Assembly (NCBI RefSeq): GCF_900696085.1
Contig: NZ_CAADFC020000028.1
Location: forward strand, 620,001 to 684,000
Source of the DNA: Bradyrhizobium ivorense
GTDB lineage: Bacteria; Pseudomonadota; Alphaproteobacteria; Rhizobiales; Xanthobacteraceae
Direction of reading: 5' to 3'
DNA length: 64,000 bases
Shown here in pieces: positions 8,113 through 18,075 of the stretch. How positions within the stretch are numbered: position 1 is the first letter of the stretch; each line of letters starts with the position of its first letter. Under the pieces are notes generated by a model, which saw nothing but the letters and a program-made list of their open reading frames with translations, made no database searches and was not told where the DNA came from. Both the position numbers and the translations under genes were made by a program.

Positions 8113-8601
8113 TCACTCGTCCTTGCCGCGGCGAACCGTGATCGAGGCATCGGCCCGGGTGCGGGTGCACTCCAGATTGAGGCGGCGATAGCGCATCGTG
8201 ATGGTGTTGCCGCGGAAGATGCCCATGCGCTTCAGGCAGCGCGAGGTGCCGGTGGTGGCATCGTCCTTCGGCACGGTGAAGATCAGCGCGGTGGCCGAGC
8301 CGACCAGGTTGAAGAACTCCGGCTTCATCTTGCGGTCGGTCTTGGCATAGAGCTCGGTCGAATAGTCCTTGCCGCGGCAGCCGATCGACAATTCCTTGGC
8401 GGCCGGATGCTTCAGATAGGTGATATTGGCCGCGGTGAAATTGACCTTCAGCCCGTCGATCTGGCCGGCCAGTTGCTTGGCGATGTCCTCGCAGGGGTCG
8501 GCGTGCGCGGGCGCGGCGGCCAGGCTCGTGACGAGCGCCAGCGCGGCCGGCAAGGTGGCGCGAATGCCGAGCGGCAAGCGTCGGCGCAATGGTCCGGTCA
8601 T
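8113..8601 (-). CDS. Exported hypothetical protein
   Basis: A 162-residue protein with an N-terminal signal peptide (RRRLPLGIRATLPAALALV, cleavage near AHA-DP). The mature part has four cysteines (DPCEDI, SIGCRG, SRCLKR, NLECTR) that could pair in the periplasm. I do not recognise a domain. The start at 8601 was chosen because it places the signal peptide at the N-terminus; the site before it (GGGG) is weak, and the frame stays open to 8661. Its 3' end lies 6 bases from the convergent SRPBCC gene. Confidence 0.6.
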   Translation of the reverse strand: MTGPLRRRLPLGIRATLPAALALVTSLAAAPAHADPCEDIAKQLAGQIDGLKVNFTAANITYLKHPAAKELSIGCRGKDYSTELYAKTDRKMKPEFFNLVGSATALIFTVPKDDATTGTSRCLKRMGIFRGNTITMRYRRLNLECTRTRADASITVRRGKDE

Positions 8602-8697
8602 GAATACCCCCGCAGCATGAAATGCGCGAAGGTTCATGCAGGCTCCCGCGAACCGCGTCAATATCTTGCGCGGCCGCGGGCGTGATCATTGGGCTGG

Positions 8698-9015
8698 CTA
8701 ATAGGCGGGCTTCTTGCACTTGCCGTTATGCAGCTTGGAGACCCCGGCGGCCTGGCGCTCGCAATCGTTGCCGTAGGTCTTGCCATCGCAGCCGCACACC
8801 GGCTTGAAGATCCGGGTGCAGATGGTCGGCTTGCGCGCGCAAATGCCCATCTGGTCGCCGCGGCCGCAGGTTCCCACCTTGAACTGGCAGTACTCCTCGG
8901 GGCCACACTGCAGCGGGATGATGCCGCCGCACCTCTGGCCGGCGGCATTTGCGGCGGCGGGGATCGCGATCAGCAATGCCAGCGCGGCGAACGAGACGAA
9001 CAGTCCGGTCTTCAT
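8698..9015 (-). CDS. Secreted Kazal-type inhibitor-domain protein
   Basis: A 105-residue protein with a signal peptide of about 25 residues. Ten cysteines follow. The C-terminal half carries the Kazal signature (ICTRIFKPVCGCDGKTYGND, then Cys85 and Cys100). Kazal domains inhibit serine proteases through a loop before the VCGxDGxTY motif. Bacterial copies are scattered and their targets are mostly unknown. The preceding C-rich segment (residues 29-59) may be a second small disulfide module. GGGGAGG precedes the start at 9015. Confidence 0.8.
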   Translation of the reverse strand: MKTGLFVSFAALALLIAIPAAANAAGQRCGGIIPLQCGPEEYCQFKVGTCGRGDQMGICARKPTICTRIFKPVCGCDGKTYGNDCERQAAGVSKLHNGKCKKPAY

Positions 9016-9244
9016 GGTGGCCTCCCCTGGTCGTGTATGGGAGCCTATTATTACACAACCTGTGATTACATACATGTGAAGTGTCACACATGGATTGTTG
9101 CGCCGGACGCTCGGGAGGCATGGGGTTTTCGTGGGCTCATCGTGGCCGGTGTTCCCTTCCTTTTGTCGGGAAAAAGCTTAGAACGGCTCTACATTGCCGG
9201 CTGCACCGCGGCCGGCATCGGCCTTTCGAACCGATGAGCAGCTC

Positions 9245-10896
<1,652 letters not shown>

Positions 10897-10900
<4 letters not shown>

Positions 10901-11571
10901 GGGCGGTCGGCCTCGACGGATTTTCAAAAGGCTGGGTCGCCGTCGCAATTGACGGCGACCAACGCACGATTTCCTTCCATCCTGACATTGCGGACGCGCT
11001 GGCGCGTCGGTTCGACCGCACCGGCATCGATATCCCGATCGGCATGACCGACGATGGCACGCGTGCCTGCGATCTGTCGGCGCGCGCGAGATTGCGGCCG
11101 CACACCTCGCGCGTCTTCACCGGTGCGCGGCGCTGGCTGTGGCAAGAGTTTTCCGATGCCGACAAAGCGAATGCGGAAGCAGAGCGCCGCGGTCAGACCA
11201 AGGTGTCGCGCCAGCTCTGGCACATCGGCAAGAAGATCATGGAGGTCGACGCCTTCATGCGCGCGCACCAGGCGCGCGACATCCGCGAGGTGCATCCCGA
11301 ACTGGTGTTCCTGCGGCTCAACGGCGGCAGGCCGGTGGCGCCGAAGAAATCGGAAGAGGGCGATGCCCTCCGCCGCAGGCTGCTCAAGCGTGCCGGCTTC
11401 CGCGAGCTCGACCGCTGGCTTACCGAGGCGCGGATCGGCAGCGGCGCCAAGCGTGACGACGTGCTGGATGCCTGCGCCGTCGCGCTGGCTGCGCACGAGC
11501 CGCATGGTTGCGTCCCCAACGGGCGAGCGCCGCGCGACACACACGGTCTGCCGATGCAGATCTGGTACTAG
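10897..11571 (+). CDS. DUF429 protein, coupled to fumarase
   Basis: A 224-residue protein of the DUF429 family, which has an RNase H-like fold and unknown function. It opens with RAVGLDGFSKGWVAVAIDG, where the first Asp is the family's conserved acid, and continues with GIDIPIGM, the helical VSRQLWHIGKKIMEVDAF, EVHPELVF and DDVLDACAVALAAH. Its start is a TTG at 10897 overlapping the fumarase stop (TTGA), so translation is coupled. No better start exists, because the conserved strand begins at once. Confidence 0.8.
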
Positions 11572-11744
11572 CCGCGCCCGGCGGCCGTATTGCTTGCGTT
11601 AACCACGATGCAATGGGTGCGACGTTTTGGCACGTGCTAGGTTGCAGTCGCCGAACAAAGCAACCGATTTACGCCAAGGAGCCTTAATCTTTCTCGCCGA
11701 CGCTGCGCGCCATCCTGCCGGGAGAACGAGCAGGGGCGGGTGGC

Positions 11745-12278
11745 ATGCAAGATTCGACGATGAAGCAAATTGGATGGGTAGTGCTCGTCCTCAGCGCCCT
11801 TGGTCTGGCCGGCTGCAAGGAAGAGCGGCCGCCGGGTGTCTATGACGTCAGCGTCAGCGAGGCGTATCGACGCCTGTTCGCCGACAAGTTTGCCGACATG
11901 GTCTATGCCAAACAGTGCGGCATCCTGGTCCATGTCACGCCGGTGGGCGTGCCCGACCGTCAGGTCACCTGGAAGGTTCACAGCAGCGGCCGCGAGGTCG
12001 TGCAATTCACCGCCGTGCTGACGCCGTACAAGGACAAGCAGACCAAGGTCGAGATCCGGATTCCGCCGGCCGGCAACGGCGAGATGTATGACGGCTCGCA
12101 ATTCTACAAGCGGCCGGCCTTCGACCAGCCGCTTCGTCCTGCGGTGCAGGAGCAGGTCGCCGCAATTCTCGAAGGTCGCAAATTCGACGTCCAGCGCGTC
12201 GGACCCGGAAGGGACAAGGTCTGCCAGGTGCAGCGCGGCGGCCTCACGACAGGCGTGGTGTTTCGCGTCGACGATTAA
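11745..12278 (+). CDS. Putative lipoprotein, tandem with the next gene
   Basis: A 177-residue protein with a lipobox (LGLAGC, Cys at about residue 24), so it is predicted to be lipid-anchored in the envelope. The mature part starts KEERPPGVYDVSVSEAYRRL and has the strand pattern VTWKVHSSGREVVQFTAVL. The same order appears in the next gene (VYNVPIGQARQEL ... VVWIVRRRSEELFRYTAQL), so the two look like diverged tandem copies. GGGGCGGG precedes the ATG at 11745; an alternative ATG is at 11760. No known domain recognised. Confidence 0.6.
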   Translation: MQDSTMKQIGWVVLVLSALGLAGCKEERPPGVYDVSVSEAYRRLFADKFADMVYAKQCGILVHVTPVGVPDRQVTWKVHSSGREVVQFTAVLTPYKDKQTKVEIRIPPAGNGEMYDGSQFYKRPAFDQPLRPAVQEQVAAILEGRKFDVQRVGPGRDKVCQVQRGGLTTGVVFRVDD

Positions 12279-12329
12279 TCGCTCGCGCCGGATCGTATCG
12301 GCCGGCACGGACATGCAAGGAGATTGACG

Positions 12330-12896
12330 ATGAAGATGTTGTTTGGCGGATTCCTGGTCGCCTGCGTCGCGGGCTACCTGTACTACATCTATCCGGGCGA
12401 GGGTAACGCGGTCTATAACGTGCCGATCGGCCAGGCGCGGCAGGAGCTCTCGAGAGCCGAGCTGCCGCCCATGGTGTTCGGAAGCGCGCAGCTCGACACC
12501 ACGGTCCGCAGCAGCGACACCGAGGTGGTGTGGATCGTCCGCAGACGGAGCGAGGAGCTGTTCCGCTACACCGCTCAGCTCACTTCGGAAGAGAAGGGTG
12601 CCGCAACCCGTGTCCAGCTGAAGCTGGAAGGCGCCAAGGGGAAAACCGAAGACTACGCCAAGAACCTGGCGGACAACCCCAAGATCCGTGACCTCTATCT
12701 CGTCGCGATGCAGGAACGTATCTCCTCCACGCTCCAGCGCCGGCCGTACGAGATGGGACGCATCCATCCGGCGATGGCCGCTGCCGCGGTCGCGAACATG
12801 GGCAACATCCAGAAATCGGTCGACGCGGCCGCCGCGGCTTCCGCGGAGCTCGACCGCCAGAACATTCAGAAGGCCTATCGCAACGAGCGGCGCTGA
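12330..12896 (+). CDS. Membrane-anchored relative of the upstream lipoprotein
   Basis: A 188-residue protein starting with a short hydrophobic anchor (MLFGGFLVACVAGYLYYIYP) and no lipobox. Its middle resembles the preceding protein in motif order and spacing. The C-terminal 60 residues are Ala-rich and probably helical (MAAAAVANMGNIQKSVDAAA). GCAAGGAG lies before ATG 12330. Both genes are on the plus strand, 51 bases apart, and likely form one transcript. Function unknown. Confidence 0.6.
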   Translation: MKMLFGGFLVACVAGYLYYIYPGEGNAVYNVPIGQARQELSRAELPPMVFGSAQLDTTVRSSDTEVVWIVRRRSEELFRYTAQLTSEEKGAATRVQLKLEGAKGKTEDYAKNLADNPKIRDLYLVAMQERISSTLQRRPYEMGRIHPAMAAAAVANMGNIQKSVDAAAAASAELDRQNIQKAYRNERR

Positions 12897-12912
12897 CGCA
12901 GGAGGCGGCCAG

Positions 12913-12948
12913 AGCGCGATGAGATCAGGTTTCGATCATCATCGCGCT
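12913..12948. terminator. Hairpin between convergent genes
   Basis: AGCGCGATGA pairs with TCATCGCGCT around a partly self-complementary loop, followed by TGAGCTCTTGC. The position between two converging genes fits a bidirectional stop. A similar AGCGCGATGA/TCATCGCGCT hairpin recurs at 43433. Confidence 0.5.
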
Positions 12949-12973
12949 TGAGCTCTTGCTGTTGACGCGGGCT

Positions 12974-13270
12974 TTACGCCCGTGTGCCGGTGAAGGGGAA
13001 GCTGCCCATCGGGCCGATGCCCATCTCGCCGGAGATGCCGTCGCCCGAGATCTGGCCGGAGAATTCGAGCGTCAGCGGCATCGGGTTGGTGATGGAAACC
13101 TTCCAGGCGACGCTGTCGCCGTTCACGGTGCCGTCGAAGATATCGGTCGAATTGCCGTCGGCACCCTGCGTACCGGTGAGCGTCCCGCCGGCGCTCGTCA
13201 GCGACAGCGTCGCCTTGCGCTCGCCCATCGGCGTCGTCATCGTGAGATTCCAGTTTCCGTCCACCGCCAT
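12974..13270 (-). CDS. Small conserved beta-rich hypothetical protein
   Basis: A 98-residue protein without signal peptide or membrane segment. It consists of short strands in a regular pattern: DGNWNLTMTTPMGERKATLS, GGTLTGTQGADG, FDGTVNGDSVAWKVSI, PMPLTLEFSGQISGDGISGE, GSFPFTGTR. This looks like a compact beta-barrel or lipocalin-like unit, but I cannot name a family with confidence. GGGGAG precedes the start at 13270. Confidence 0.55.
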   Translation of the reverse strand: MAVDGNWNLTMTTPMGERKATLSLTSAGGTLTGTQGADGNSTDIFDGTVNGDSVAWKVSITNPMPLTLEFSGQISGDGISGEMGIGPMGSFPFTGTRA

Positions 13271-13290
13271 GAATGTCTCCCCTCGAGGTA

Positions 13291-13340
13291 AAAGCGTTTT
13301 CAAGCGAAGTGGATACCGGTTCGCGTGAAGAAAACGCGTC
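13291..13340. repeat. Short palindromic repeat family F
   Basis: GCGTTTTCAAGCGAAGTGG faces GTTCGCGTGAAGAAAACGC; the outer GCGTTTTC/GAAAACGC arms pair. It resembles a REP-type repeat common in Bradyrhizobium-like genomes (recognition from memory). Confidence 0.55.
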
Positions 13341-13409
13341 TGAACAAAGCGTGCGAGGCGGTATAGCCCAATCTGCCGCGCAAGCCTAACGGTTTAGGAC
13401 CTGCGGCGA

Positions 13410-13967
13410 TCAGGCGCGGGCGGCAGCGGCGCGCAGCCGGCTCGTAATCACGATGCGGAAGACGACGTACTGGATCGCGAAGGCGGCGATCTTGGCGCCG
13501 ACCAGCACCACCGATACGTAGAACGCCCACAGTCCCATGTCGCCGGTCGATGCGACGGCGACCGTGCCGGCGGCAAGCACGAACATCAGGGCGGCCCAGG
13601 CGTAGCCCGCGAGGATGGCCTGGTCCGGGATGTTCTGCTTCACGATCGGCGGCAAATAGGGCAGCATCCAGCCACGCTTGAGCATGATCGCGCCGATCGC
13701 CACGTGGCCGATCGCGGGCTTTGCCAACACGAAGCGCGGATCGTGGGTGAGCAGGGTCGCCCCGCCCAGCACGATCACCAGCGCCAGGCTGGCCCAGGTC
13801 ATGTAGCCGAGCGCCTCGCCCTTCACGCGCATAAAGATCACCTGGGCGATCGCGCCTGCGACCGCGATGCCCGTGGCGAGCAGCACGTTGTCGGTGGCGA
13901 AATACACCACCAGGAACACGATGGTGGAGAAGAAGTCGCTCGCAAGCCTTGCCAGTACGCTCTTCAT
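13410..13967 (-). CDS. IspZ/YciB-family inner-membrane protein
   Basis: A 185-residue protein with about five to six membrane segments. It matches the intracellular septation protein A / YciB family: N-terminal DFFSTIVFLVVYF, a central KPAIGHVAIGAIMLKRGWMLPYLP and the tail VVFRIVI. YciB-type proteins sit in the inner membrane and affect cell envelope synthesis and division in E. coli. It is the second gene of a minus-strand pair, 50 bases after the gene starting at 14593, and so probably lies under the TetR-type operators at 14612 and 14665. Confidence 0.7.
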   Translation of the reverse strand: MKSVLARLASDFFSTIVFLVVYFATDNVLLATGIAVAGAIAQVIFMRVKGEALGYMTWASLALVIVLGGATLLTHDPRFVLAKPAIGHVAIGAIMLKRGWMLPYLPPIVKQNIPDQAILAGYAWAALMFVLAAGTVAVASTGDMGLWAFYVSVVLVGAKIAAFAIQYVVFRIVITSRLRAAAARA

Positions 13968-14017
13968 CGTCGTGCTTTCCGTTTCCTCTGATCGTTATGG
14001 TTTTGTGTGTGTGTGTC

Positions 14018-14593
14018 TTAGTGCGAGGGCAGTGCGCGGGCCGGCGGCGCGCCGTACTTGGCCTTGCGATACTGCGGATACCACCGCGTGAAGCAGACCG
14101 CGGCATTGCGCGCGGCGAAGGCGACCAGGAGGCCGGTCCACAGCGGCAGGGCGGGCACGTAAAGCACCGCGATGTTGCCGATCAACATCAGCAGCACGGC
14201 GCCGGTCCAGGCCCAGGTGATCAGATAGTTGGCTTGCGTGAAGCCAGGCAGCTTCGCGATCTCGGCATCGACCTGCTCCACCGCATATTGCCGCGCGAAG
14301 GGATGGCCGACCAGGATCGAGCCGAGCGACACCACGAGCATGCCGGCGTCGATGGCAATCTTCACGGCGATCGTGCTCGGCGTCGGATCGACGAAGGTGA
14401 GGTAGCTGCCGACCGCGGTGAACACGATCACCGAGCCGACGGTGAGGATCTTGATGCTGCGGCGGCGCGCGACGTCGAAGGCGATCACGCCAAGGCAAAT
14501 CAGCGCGGCGCAGAGCAGGCTCACGGTGGCTGATGTCACCAGCATCAAGGTGGCGAAGGCACCGTAGGGAGCGAGGACCAGGAAGATCGTCAT
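14018..14593 (-). CDS. Multi-pass membrane protein under TetR-type operators
   Basis: A 191-residue protein with six likely membrane segments: TIFLVLAPYGAFATLMLV, TVSLLCAALICLGVIAF, ILTVGSVIVFTAVGSYL, AGMLVVSLGSILVGHPF, WAWTGAVLLMLIGNIAVLYV and ALPLWTGLLVAFAARN. Topology and the partner gene suggest a relative of the YciB/IspZ group, but I cannot prove it. The start at 14593 is preceded by GAGG at workable spacing; an in-frame ATG is at 14605. Two operator copies lie 19 and 72 bases upstream. Confidence 0.6.
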   Translation of the reverse strand: MTIFLVLAPYGAFATLMLVTSATVSLLCAALICLGVIAFDVARRRSIKILTVGSVIVFTAVGSYLTFVDPTPSTIAVKIAIDAGMLVVSLGSILVGHPFARQYAVEQVDAEIAKLPGFTQANYLITWAWTGAVLLMLIGNIAVLYVPALPLWTGLLVAFAARNAAVCFTRWYPQYRKAKYGAPPARALPSH

Positions 14594-14611
14594 CGGAAGC
14601 CTCATCAGCCA

Positions 14612-14683
14612 ATCTTTACACCGTAAAGATACCCTAAGGGTGAGGCGTGGAGTCGTCAAGCGAAATCTTTACAGTGTCAAAAT
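14612..14683 (-). promoter_or_regulatory. Promoter flanked by two TetR-type operators
   Basis: Operator one is ATCTTTACACCGTAAAGAT at 14612-14630, a perfect 8-3-8 palindrome. Operator two is ATCTTTACAGTGTCAAAAT at 14665-14683, degenerate in its right half. Reading the minus strand, TTGACG lies between them and is followed after 17 bases by TAGGGT, so the two sites bracket a plausible promoter. The same two-operator design occurs at 16301-16373. Confidence 0.7.
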
Positions 14684-14760
14684 CGTGAAGCGAATGAGAA
14701 AATACGAGTAGTTTCAATTGCTTGATTTCAAGGCGCCGGGGCGGGTGCTCCTTCTCGCCG

Positions 14761-14843
14761 CCGTCATGGCCGGGCTTGTCCCGGCCATCCGCGTCTTTCC
14801 AACGGCAAAGACGTGGATGCCCGGCACGAGGCCGGGCATGACG
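14761..14843. repeat. Palindromic repeat family B, copy 2
   Basis: CCGTCATGGCCGGGCTTGTC pairs with CACGAGGCCGGGCATGACG over a long stem. It resembles the copy at 6019 and ends 36 bases before the carotenoid oxygenase stop. Confidence 0.8.
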
Positions 14844-14879
14844 ATGGGGAGGCATTGGCGCCGGAGTTGGCGCCGACCG

Positions 14880-16280
14880 CTACTCCGCGCCCACCCAATT
14901 GCCGTGAAATCCGTCCGGGACGCGGTGGCCAAGATGCACCAGCGCGGTCGGGCCGGCCTCGACATCCTGCGCGTTGAAGACGGCGAGGTCGCTGCGGTTC
15001 TCGCGGGCGCGCCAGACCACCGCGACCAGCCAGCCGTCGCCCTCGGCGGCATCGCTGCCGCGTTCGACGAACACCGGCTCGGAGATGGTGTCGCCGGCCG
15101 GCAGCAGATAGTGGCCGAGCCGCTTGCCCTTGCCGTCGACATGCACGATGCCCGACAGCGCGAACATCGGCAGCGCGGGATTGGCGCAGGCGTACCAGCC
15201 GTGATTGCTCTTCAGTCCCGCCCGGCGGTCATCGACGCGCGGGAATTCACCCCAGAGATCGTCGAGATAGGTCTGCGTGAAACGGTCGGTATTGCCGGAA
15301 AGGTCGAAGGTCCAGCGGCAGTAGCGCGCCTGGCTCTTGTTCGGATCGGTCGGCGAGCCGTCCGGGTGGTTGAACAGCGGCGCTTCCTCGGCCTGCATCA
15401 CGTCGGCGATGATGCGGTTGCCGTCCTCCCAGGCGTTCATGACGTGGAAGACGTAACAGGACTCGGCGCGGAACCAGACGATGTCGTTGGACGAACCGCT
15501 GCGCTTCATCACGCCGACATAGGCGCCCTTGTCCGGCTCCCAGGCGTAGGGCGCCTGGCCGCGCATCGCGCGCTGCATGCTGCCGGTGATCGGCAGCACA
15601 GGAAACAGTACGTGGTTTTCGGTGACGATGAAGTCGTGCACCATGCTGGCATAGGGCGCCTCGAACCGCTCGAACCGCGTCACCGCGCCGGATGCATTGA
15701 CCGCGCCGAACGAGATCTGCGGCGTCAGCGGGCCCGCGGCGTTGTAGCCGAAGAACAGCATCTCGCCGGTGAGCGGATCGATCTTGGGATGGGCGGTGAA
15801 GGGGCCCGAGATCGCGCCCTTGTAGTCGCAATAGCCTGTTCGCTTCAGCGTGCCGGGCTCGATCTCGGTCGGCAGATGGCCTTCCTCGAGCGCGAGCAGG
15901 CGGCCGGCATGGAAGATGATGTTGGTGTTGGCGACGCCGCCGTCGGTCGTGATCGTCTCCGGCGTGTTGGGCAGCTTGCGGCCGAAGCCGCCGAACAGCG
16001 CGCGGCCGGCGTCGTGCTCGGCCTGCCATTTGGGGGTGCGGATCCAGCGGTTGCGATAACTGGCGCGGCCACCCTCGAGATGGAAGGCGTGCAGCATGCC
16101 GTCGCCGACGAACCAGTGCGCGCCCGGCACGTCGAACTGCGGATTGGGACCGTTGCGATACAGCGTGCCGTTCAATTCGCGCGGCAGCTCGCCCGAAATC
16201 TTCAGGAACGGCGCATCGGCCTCGAAAGGTATCGGCGCCAGATTGGGCCGCTTGGCGTTGATGGTCACCTGATCGAGCAT
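14880..16280 (-). CDS. Carotenoid oxygenase family protein
   Basis: A 466-residue non-heme iron dioxygenase of the RPE65/CCD family, which cleaves a conjugated double bond in carotenoids, apocarotenoids or stilbenes. The four iron-binding histidines are at residues 164 (TAHPKIDP), 215 (MVHDFIVT), 279 (FHVMNAWEDG) and 459 (PDGFHGNW). The N-terminal part has the usual LNGTLYRNGPNPQF and HWFVGDGMLHAFHLEGG. GGAGGAG precedes the start at 16280. The operator pair upstream and the divergent TetR gene indicate induction by a ligand. The substrate cannot be told from sequence. Confidence 0.9.
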   Translation of the reverse strand: MLDQVTINAKRPNLAPIPFEADAPFLKISGELPRELNGTLYRNGPNPQFDVPGAHWFVGDGMLHAFHLEGGRASYRNRWIRTPKWQAEHDAGRALFGGFGRKLPNTPETITTDGGVANTNIIFHAGRLLALEEGHLPTEIEPGTLKRTGYCDYKGAISGPFTAHPKIDPLTGEMLFFGYNAAGPLTPQISFGAVNASGAVTRFERFEAPYASMVHDFIVTENHVLFPVLPITGSMQRAMRGQAPYAWEPDKGAYVGVMKRSGSSNDIVWFRAESCYVFHVMNAWEDGNRIIADVMQAEEAPLFNHPDGSPTDPNKSQARYCRWTFDLSGNTDRFTQTYLDDLWGEFPRVDDRRAGLKSNHGWYACANPALPMFALSGIVHVDGKGKRLGHYLLPAGDTISEPVFVERGSDAAEGDGWLVAVVWRARENRSDLAVFNAQDVEAGPTALVHLGHRVPDGFHGNWVGAE

Positions 16281-16300
16281 TCCGCGTCTCCTCCATTTTG

Positions 16301-16373
16301 ATCTTTACATCGTAAAGATATCAGTAGAGATGCTGCCGGCGATCGTCAAGCAAAATCTTTACAGTGTAAAAAT
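16301..16373. promoter_or_regulatory. Divergent control region with two TetR-type operators
   Basis: ATCTTTACATCGTAAAGAT at 16301-16319 (perfect 8-3-8) and ATCTTTACAGTGTAAAAAT at 16355-16373 lie 54 bases apart between the divergent oxygenase and TetR starts. On the minus strand TTGACG is followed after 17 bases by TACTGA between the operators. The right operator ends 20 bases before the TetR ATG, so the repressor probably controls both genes. Confidence 0.8.
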
Positions 16374-16393
16374 TGCGTCATATAAGGTGACCC

Positions 16394-17119
16394 ATGGCAA
16401 GATTATCCCGCGAAAACAAAGCTGCTCGCGCGGCACCGGCGCGAAGTCGCAGGGTTAAGCGAGCTGCGGCCGATCGTCCGGCGCCGAAGCGGCGCAGCAG
16501 CGACGCGCCGTATCATCACGGCGATCTGCATGAGGCGCTGCTGAAGGCGGCCGAGCAGGTGCTCGAGCGTGACGGGTTGCCGGGGCTGACCTTGCGCGCG
16601 GTGGCGCGTGAGGCCGGCGTGTCGCACGCCGCGCCGACGCATCATTTCGGCGATCTCACCGGGCTGGTGAGCGAACTCGCGGCGATCGGCTTTCGGCAGT
16701 TCGGCGTGGCGATGGCGGCCGCAGATGCATCCGCGGCGACGCCGTCCGAGAAGGGCGTGGCGAGCGCCAAGGCCTATGTCGCGTATGCCGAGGCGCATCC
16801 CGGCATGTATGGGCTGATGTTCCGCAGCGAGCGGCTGGATTATTCGCGGCCGTCGCTGCACGAGGCGTCCGAAGCCTCGTTCGCGGGGCTGGCCCGCGGC
16901 GTCGGCGCAAGCCGGCGCGAGCAGATTTCCAAGGAATCGCTGTCGCTGGACCAGGCCGCCGCGATCGCATCGGCCTGGTCGCTGGTGCATGGTTTCACCA
17001 TGCTGCTGCTCGACGGACGTCTCTCCAAGATCCTGAAGCTGCTGCCCGAGGGCACGACGCCGGAAATGCTGCTGACCGCGATGCTGCGGCTGAGCGCAGG
17101 CCGCCCGCCGCGGCCGTAA
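16394..17119 (+). CDS. TetR/AcrR-family regulator of the oxygenase module
   Basis: A 241-residue repressor. A basic N-terminal extension (about 40 residues rich in Arg/Ala) precedes the TetR HTH: HHGDLHEALLKAAEQVLERD, LTLRAVAREAGVSHAAPTHH, FGDLTGLVSEL. The C-terminal ligand domain contains AYVAYAEAHPGMYGLMFR, like the WHG-type TetR domain. AAGGTGA precedes ATG 16394. The four ATCTTTAC-type palindromes in this region are its likely sites, giving a small regulon of itself, the carotenoid oxygenase and the two membrane proteins. Confidence 0.88.
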   Translation: MARLSRENKAARAAPARSRRVKRAAADRPAPKRRSSDAPYHHGDLHEALLKAAEQVLERDGLPGLTLRAVAREAGVSHAAPTHHFGDLTGLVSELAAIGFRQFGVAMAAADASAATPSEKGVASAKAYVAYAEAHPGMYGLMFRSERLDYSRPSLHEASEASFAGLARGVGASRREQISKESLSLDQAAAIASAWSLVHGFTMLLLDGRLSKILKLLPEGTTPEMLLTAMLRLSAGRPPRP

Positions 17120-17129
17120 CGGCCTTGGG

Positions 17130-17305
17130 TCTCTCCACCTCGCCCCGCTTGCGGGGAGAGGTCGGAACGCATCGTGAGATGCGTTCCGGGTGAGGGGGAG
17201 CTTCCGCGAGTCCAATGGTCGCCACGTTATGTGGTGGCAGCCCCCCAGCCCTCTCAGCGCGAGCTTTGCTCGTCGCGGCCCCGTAAGAACGGGGAGAGGG
17301 AGAGC
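17130..17305. repeat. Degenerate palindromic repeat cluster
   Basis: CTCGCCCCGCTTGCGGGGAGAGG, a CGGAACGCATCGTGAGATGCGTTCC hairpin and, further on, CCCGTAAGAACGGGGAGAGGG are typical of C-rich dispersed repeats. The cluster separates two convergent genes. No coding signal was seen. Confidence 0.6.
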
Positions 17306-17308
17306 GAC

Positions 17309-17911
17309 CTACCGCTTGACCAGCGCGGTGCTGCGGCCGCTCTGGCCGATCGTCTTCACGGAATCCTTGCCGCAGTTGAAATCGCGGGCGAACTCGTCGG
17401 CGGCCTGCCGTGCCAGCGCGTTGGCATTGGGATTGGCCGCGACGTCGACATAGGCGATGTGACACACTGCGCCCGGCGGCAGCCGGGTCACCGCGAGCAT
17501 CGCCCGCGAAACCGGACCGCCTCTTTTGTCCTGCTCGCTGTTGTCGGCGATCAGCCAGCGCTGGATGATGGCGAAGGGCTTGTTGTCGGCCGCGCGCCAT
17601 TCGACGGTATCGCCGGTCGAGCTGAACGGGCCGAACCAGGCCTGCGCCGCCGGTTCCTTGGCCGCGGCCTCGCGGTTTCGGCCTACCGATACCACTTCGC
17701 GCAGGTCGCCCTCATTGATCAGCACCACGAGGCCGTATTTCCCCGGGCAGACCCGCGTGGCGCTGCCGTCCTCATCGTTGGGCTTGCCGATCATGCGGCA
17801 GGCCTTCGGCGCCGTCGATGAATAGCTGCTGCTGATCGTCTCGGCGCCGGCCTGACCGGGGCCTGCGCCGGCCAGCGCTGCAACGGTTGTTGCAATTGTG
17901 AGATATTTCAT
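17309..17911 (-). CDS. Exported hypothetical protein
   Basis: A 200-residue protein with a signal peptide (KYLTIATTVAALAGAGPG, cleavage near AGA-ET). The mature chain has four Cys (KACRMI, RVCPGK, AVCHIAY, DFNCGK) and the patterns YGLVVLINEGDLREVVSVGR and WFGPFSSTGDTVEWR. A protein of this kind is common in Bradyrhizobium-like genomes, but no function is known to me. The start at 17911 was chosen for the signal peptide; an open frame runs back to 18034 without a good start. Confidence 0.6.
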   Translation of the reverse strand: MKYLTIATTVAALAGAGPGQAGAETISSSYSSTAPKACRMIGKPNDEDGSATRVCPGKYGLVVLINEGDLREVVSVGRNREAAAKEPAAQAWFGPFSSTGDTVEWRAADNKPFAIIQRWLIADNSEQDKRGGPVSRAMLAVTRLPPGAVCHIAYVDVAANPNANALARQAADEFARDFNCGKDSVKTIGQSGRSTALVKR

Positions 17912-18075
17912 CGGGAAAACCTGCGATCCGGACGTTACTTTGTGTCTGACATATGCAATCTGGGGAAGGTTCAACTGACATGCCGGAAACACCTGACAGG
18001 CGCGCGGAATCGTCCTAGAAGGGCGGCTTCGCAACTTTGTCGCGTGCGCTTCCGCGTGCCGTAGCCTCGATCATC

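Noticed and set aside
17120..17308. Structured RNA gene in the hairpin-rich gap
   Set aside because: The hairpins match dispersed C-rich repeats and there is no promoter or terminator pattern of an RNA gene.
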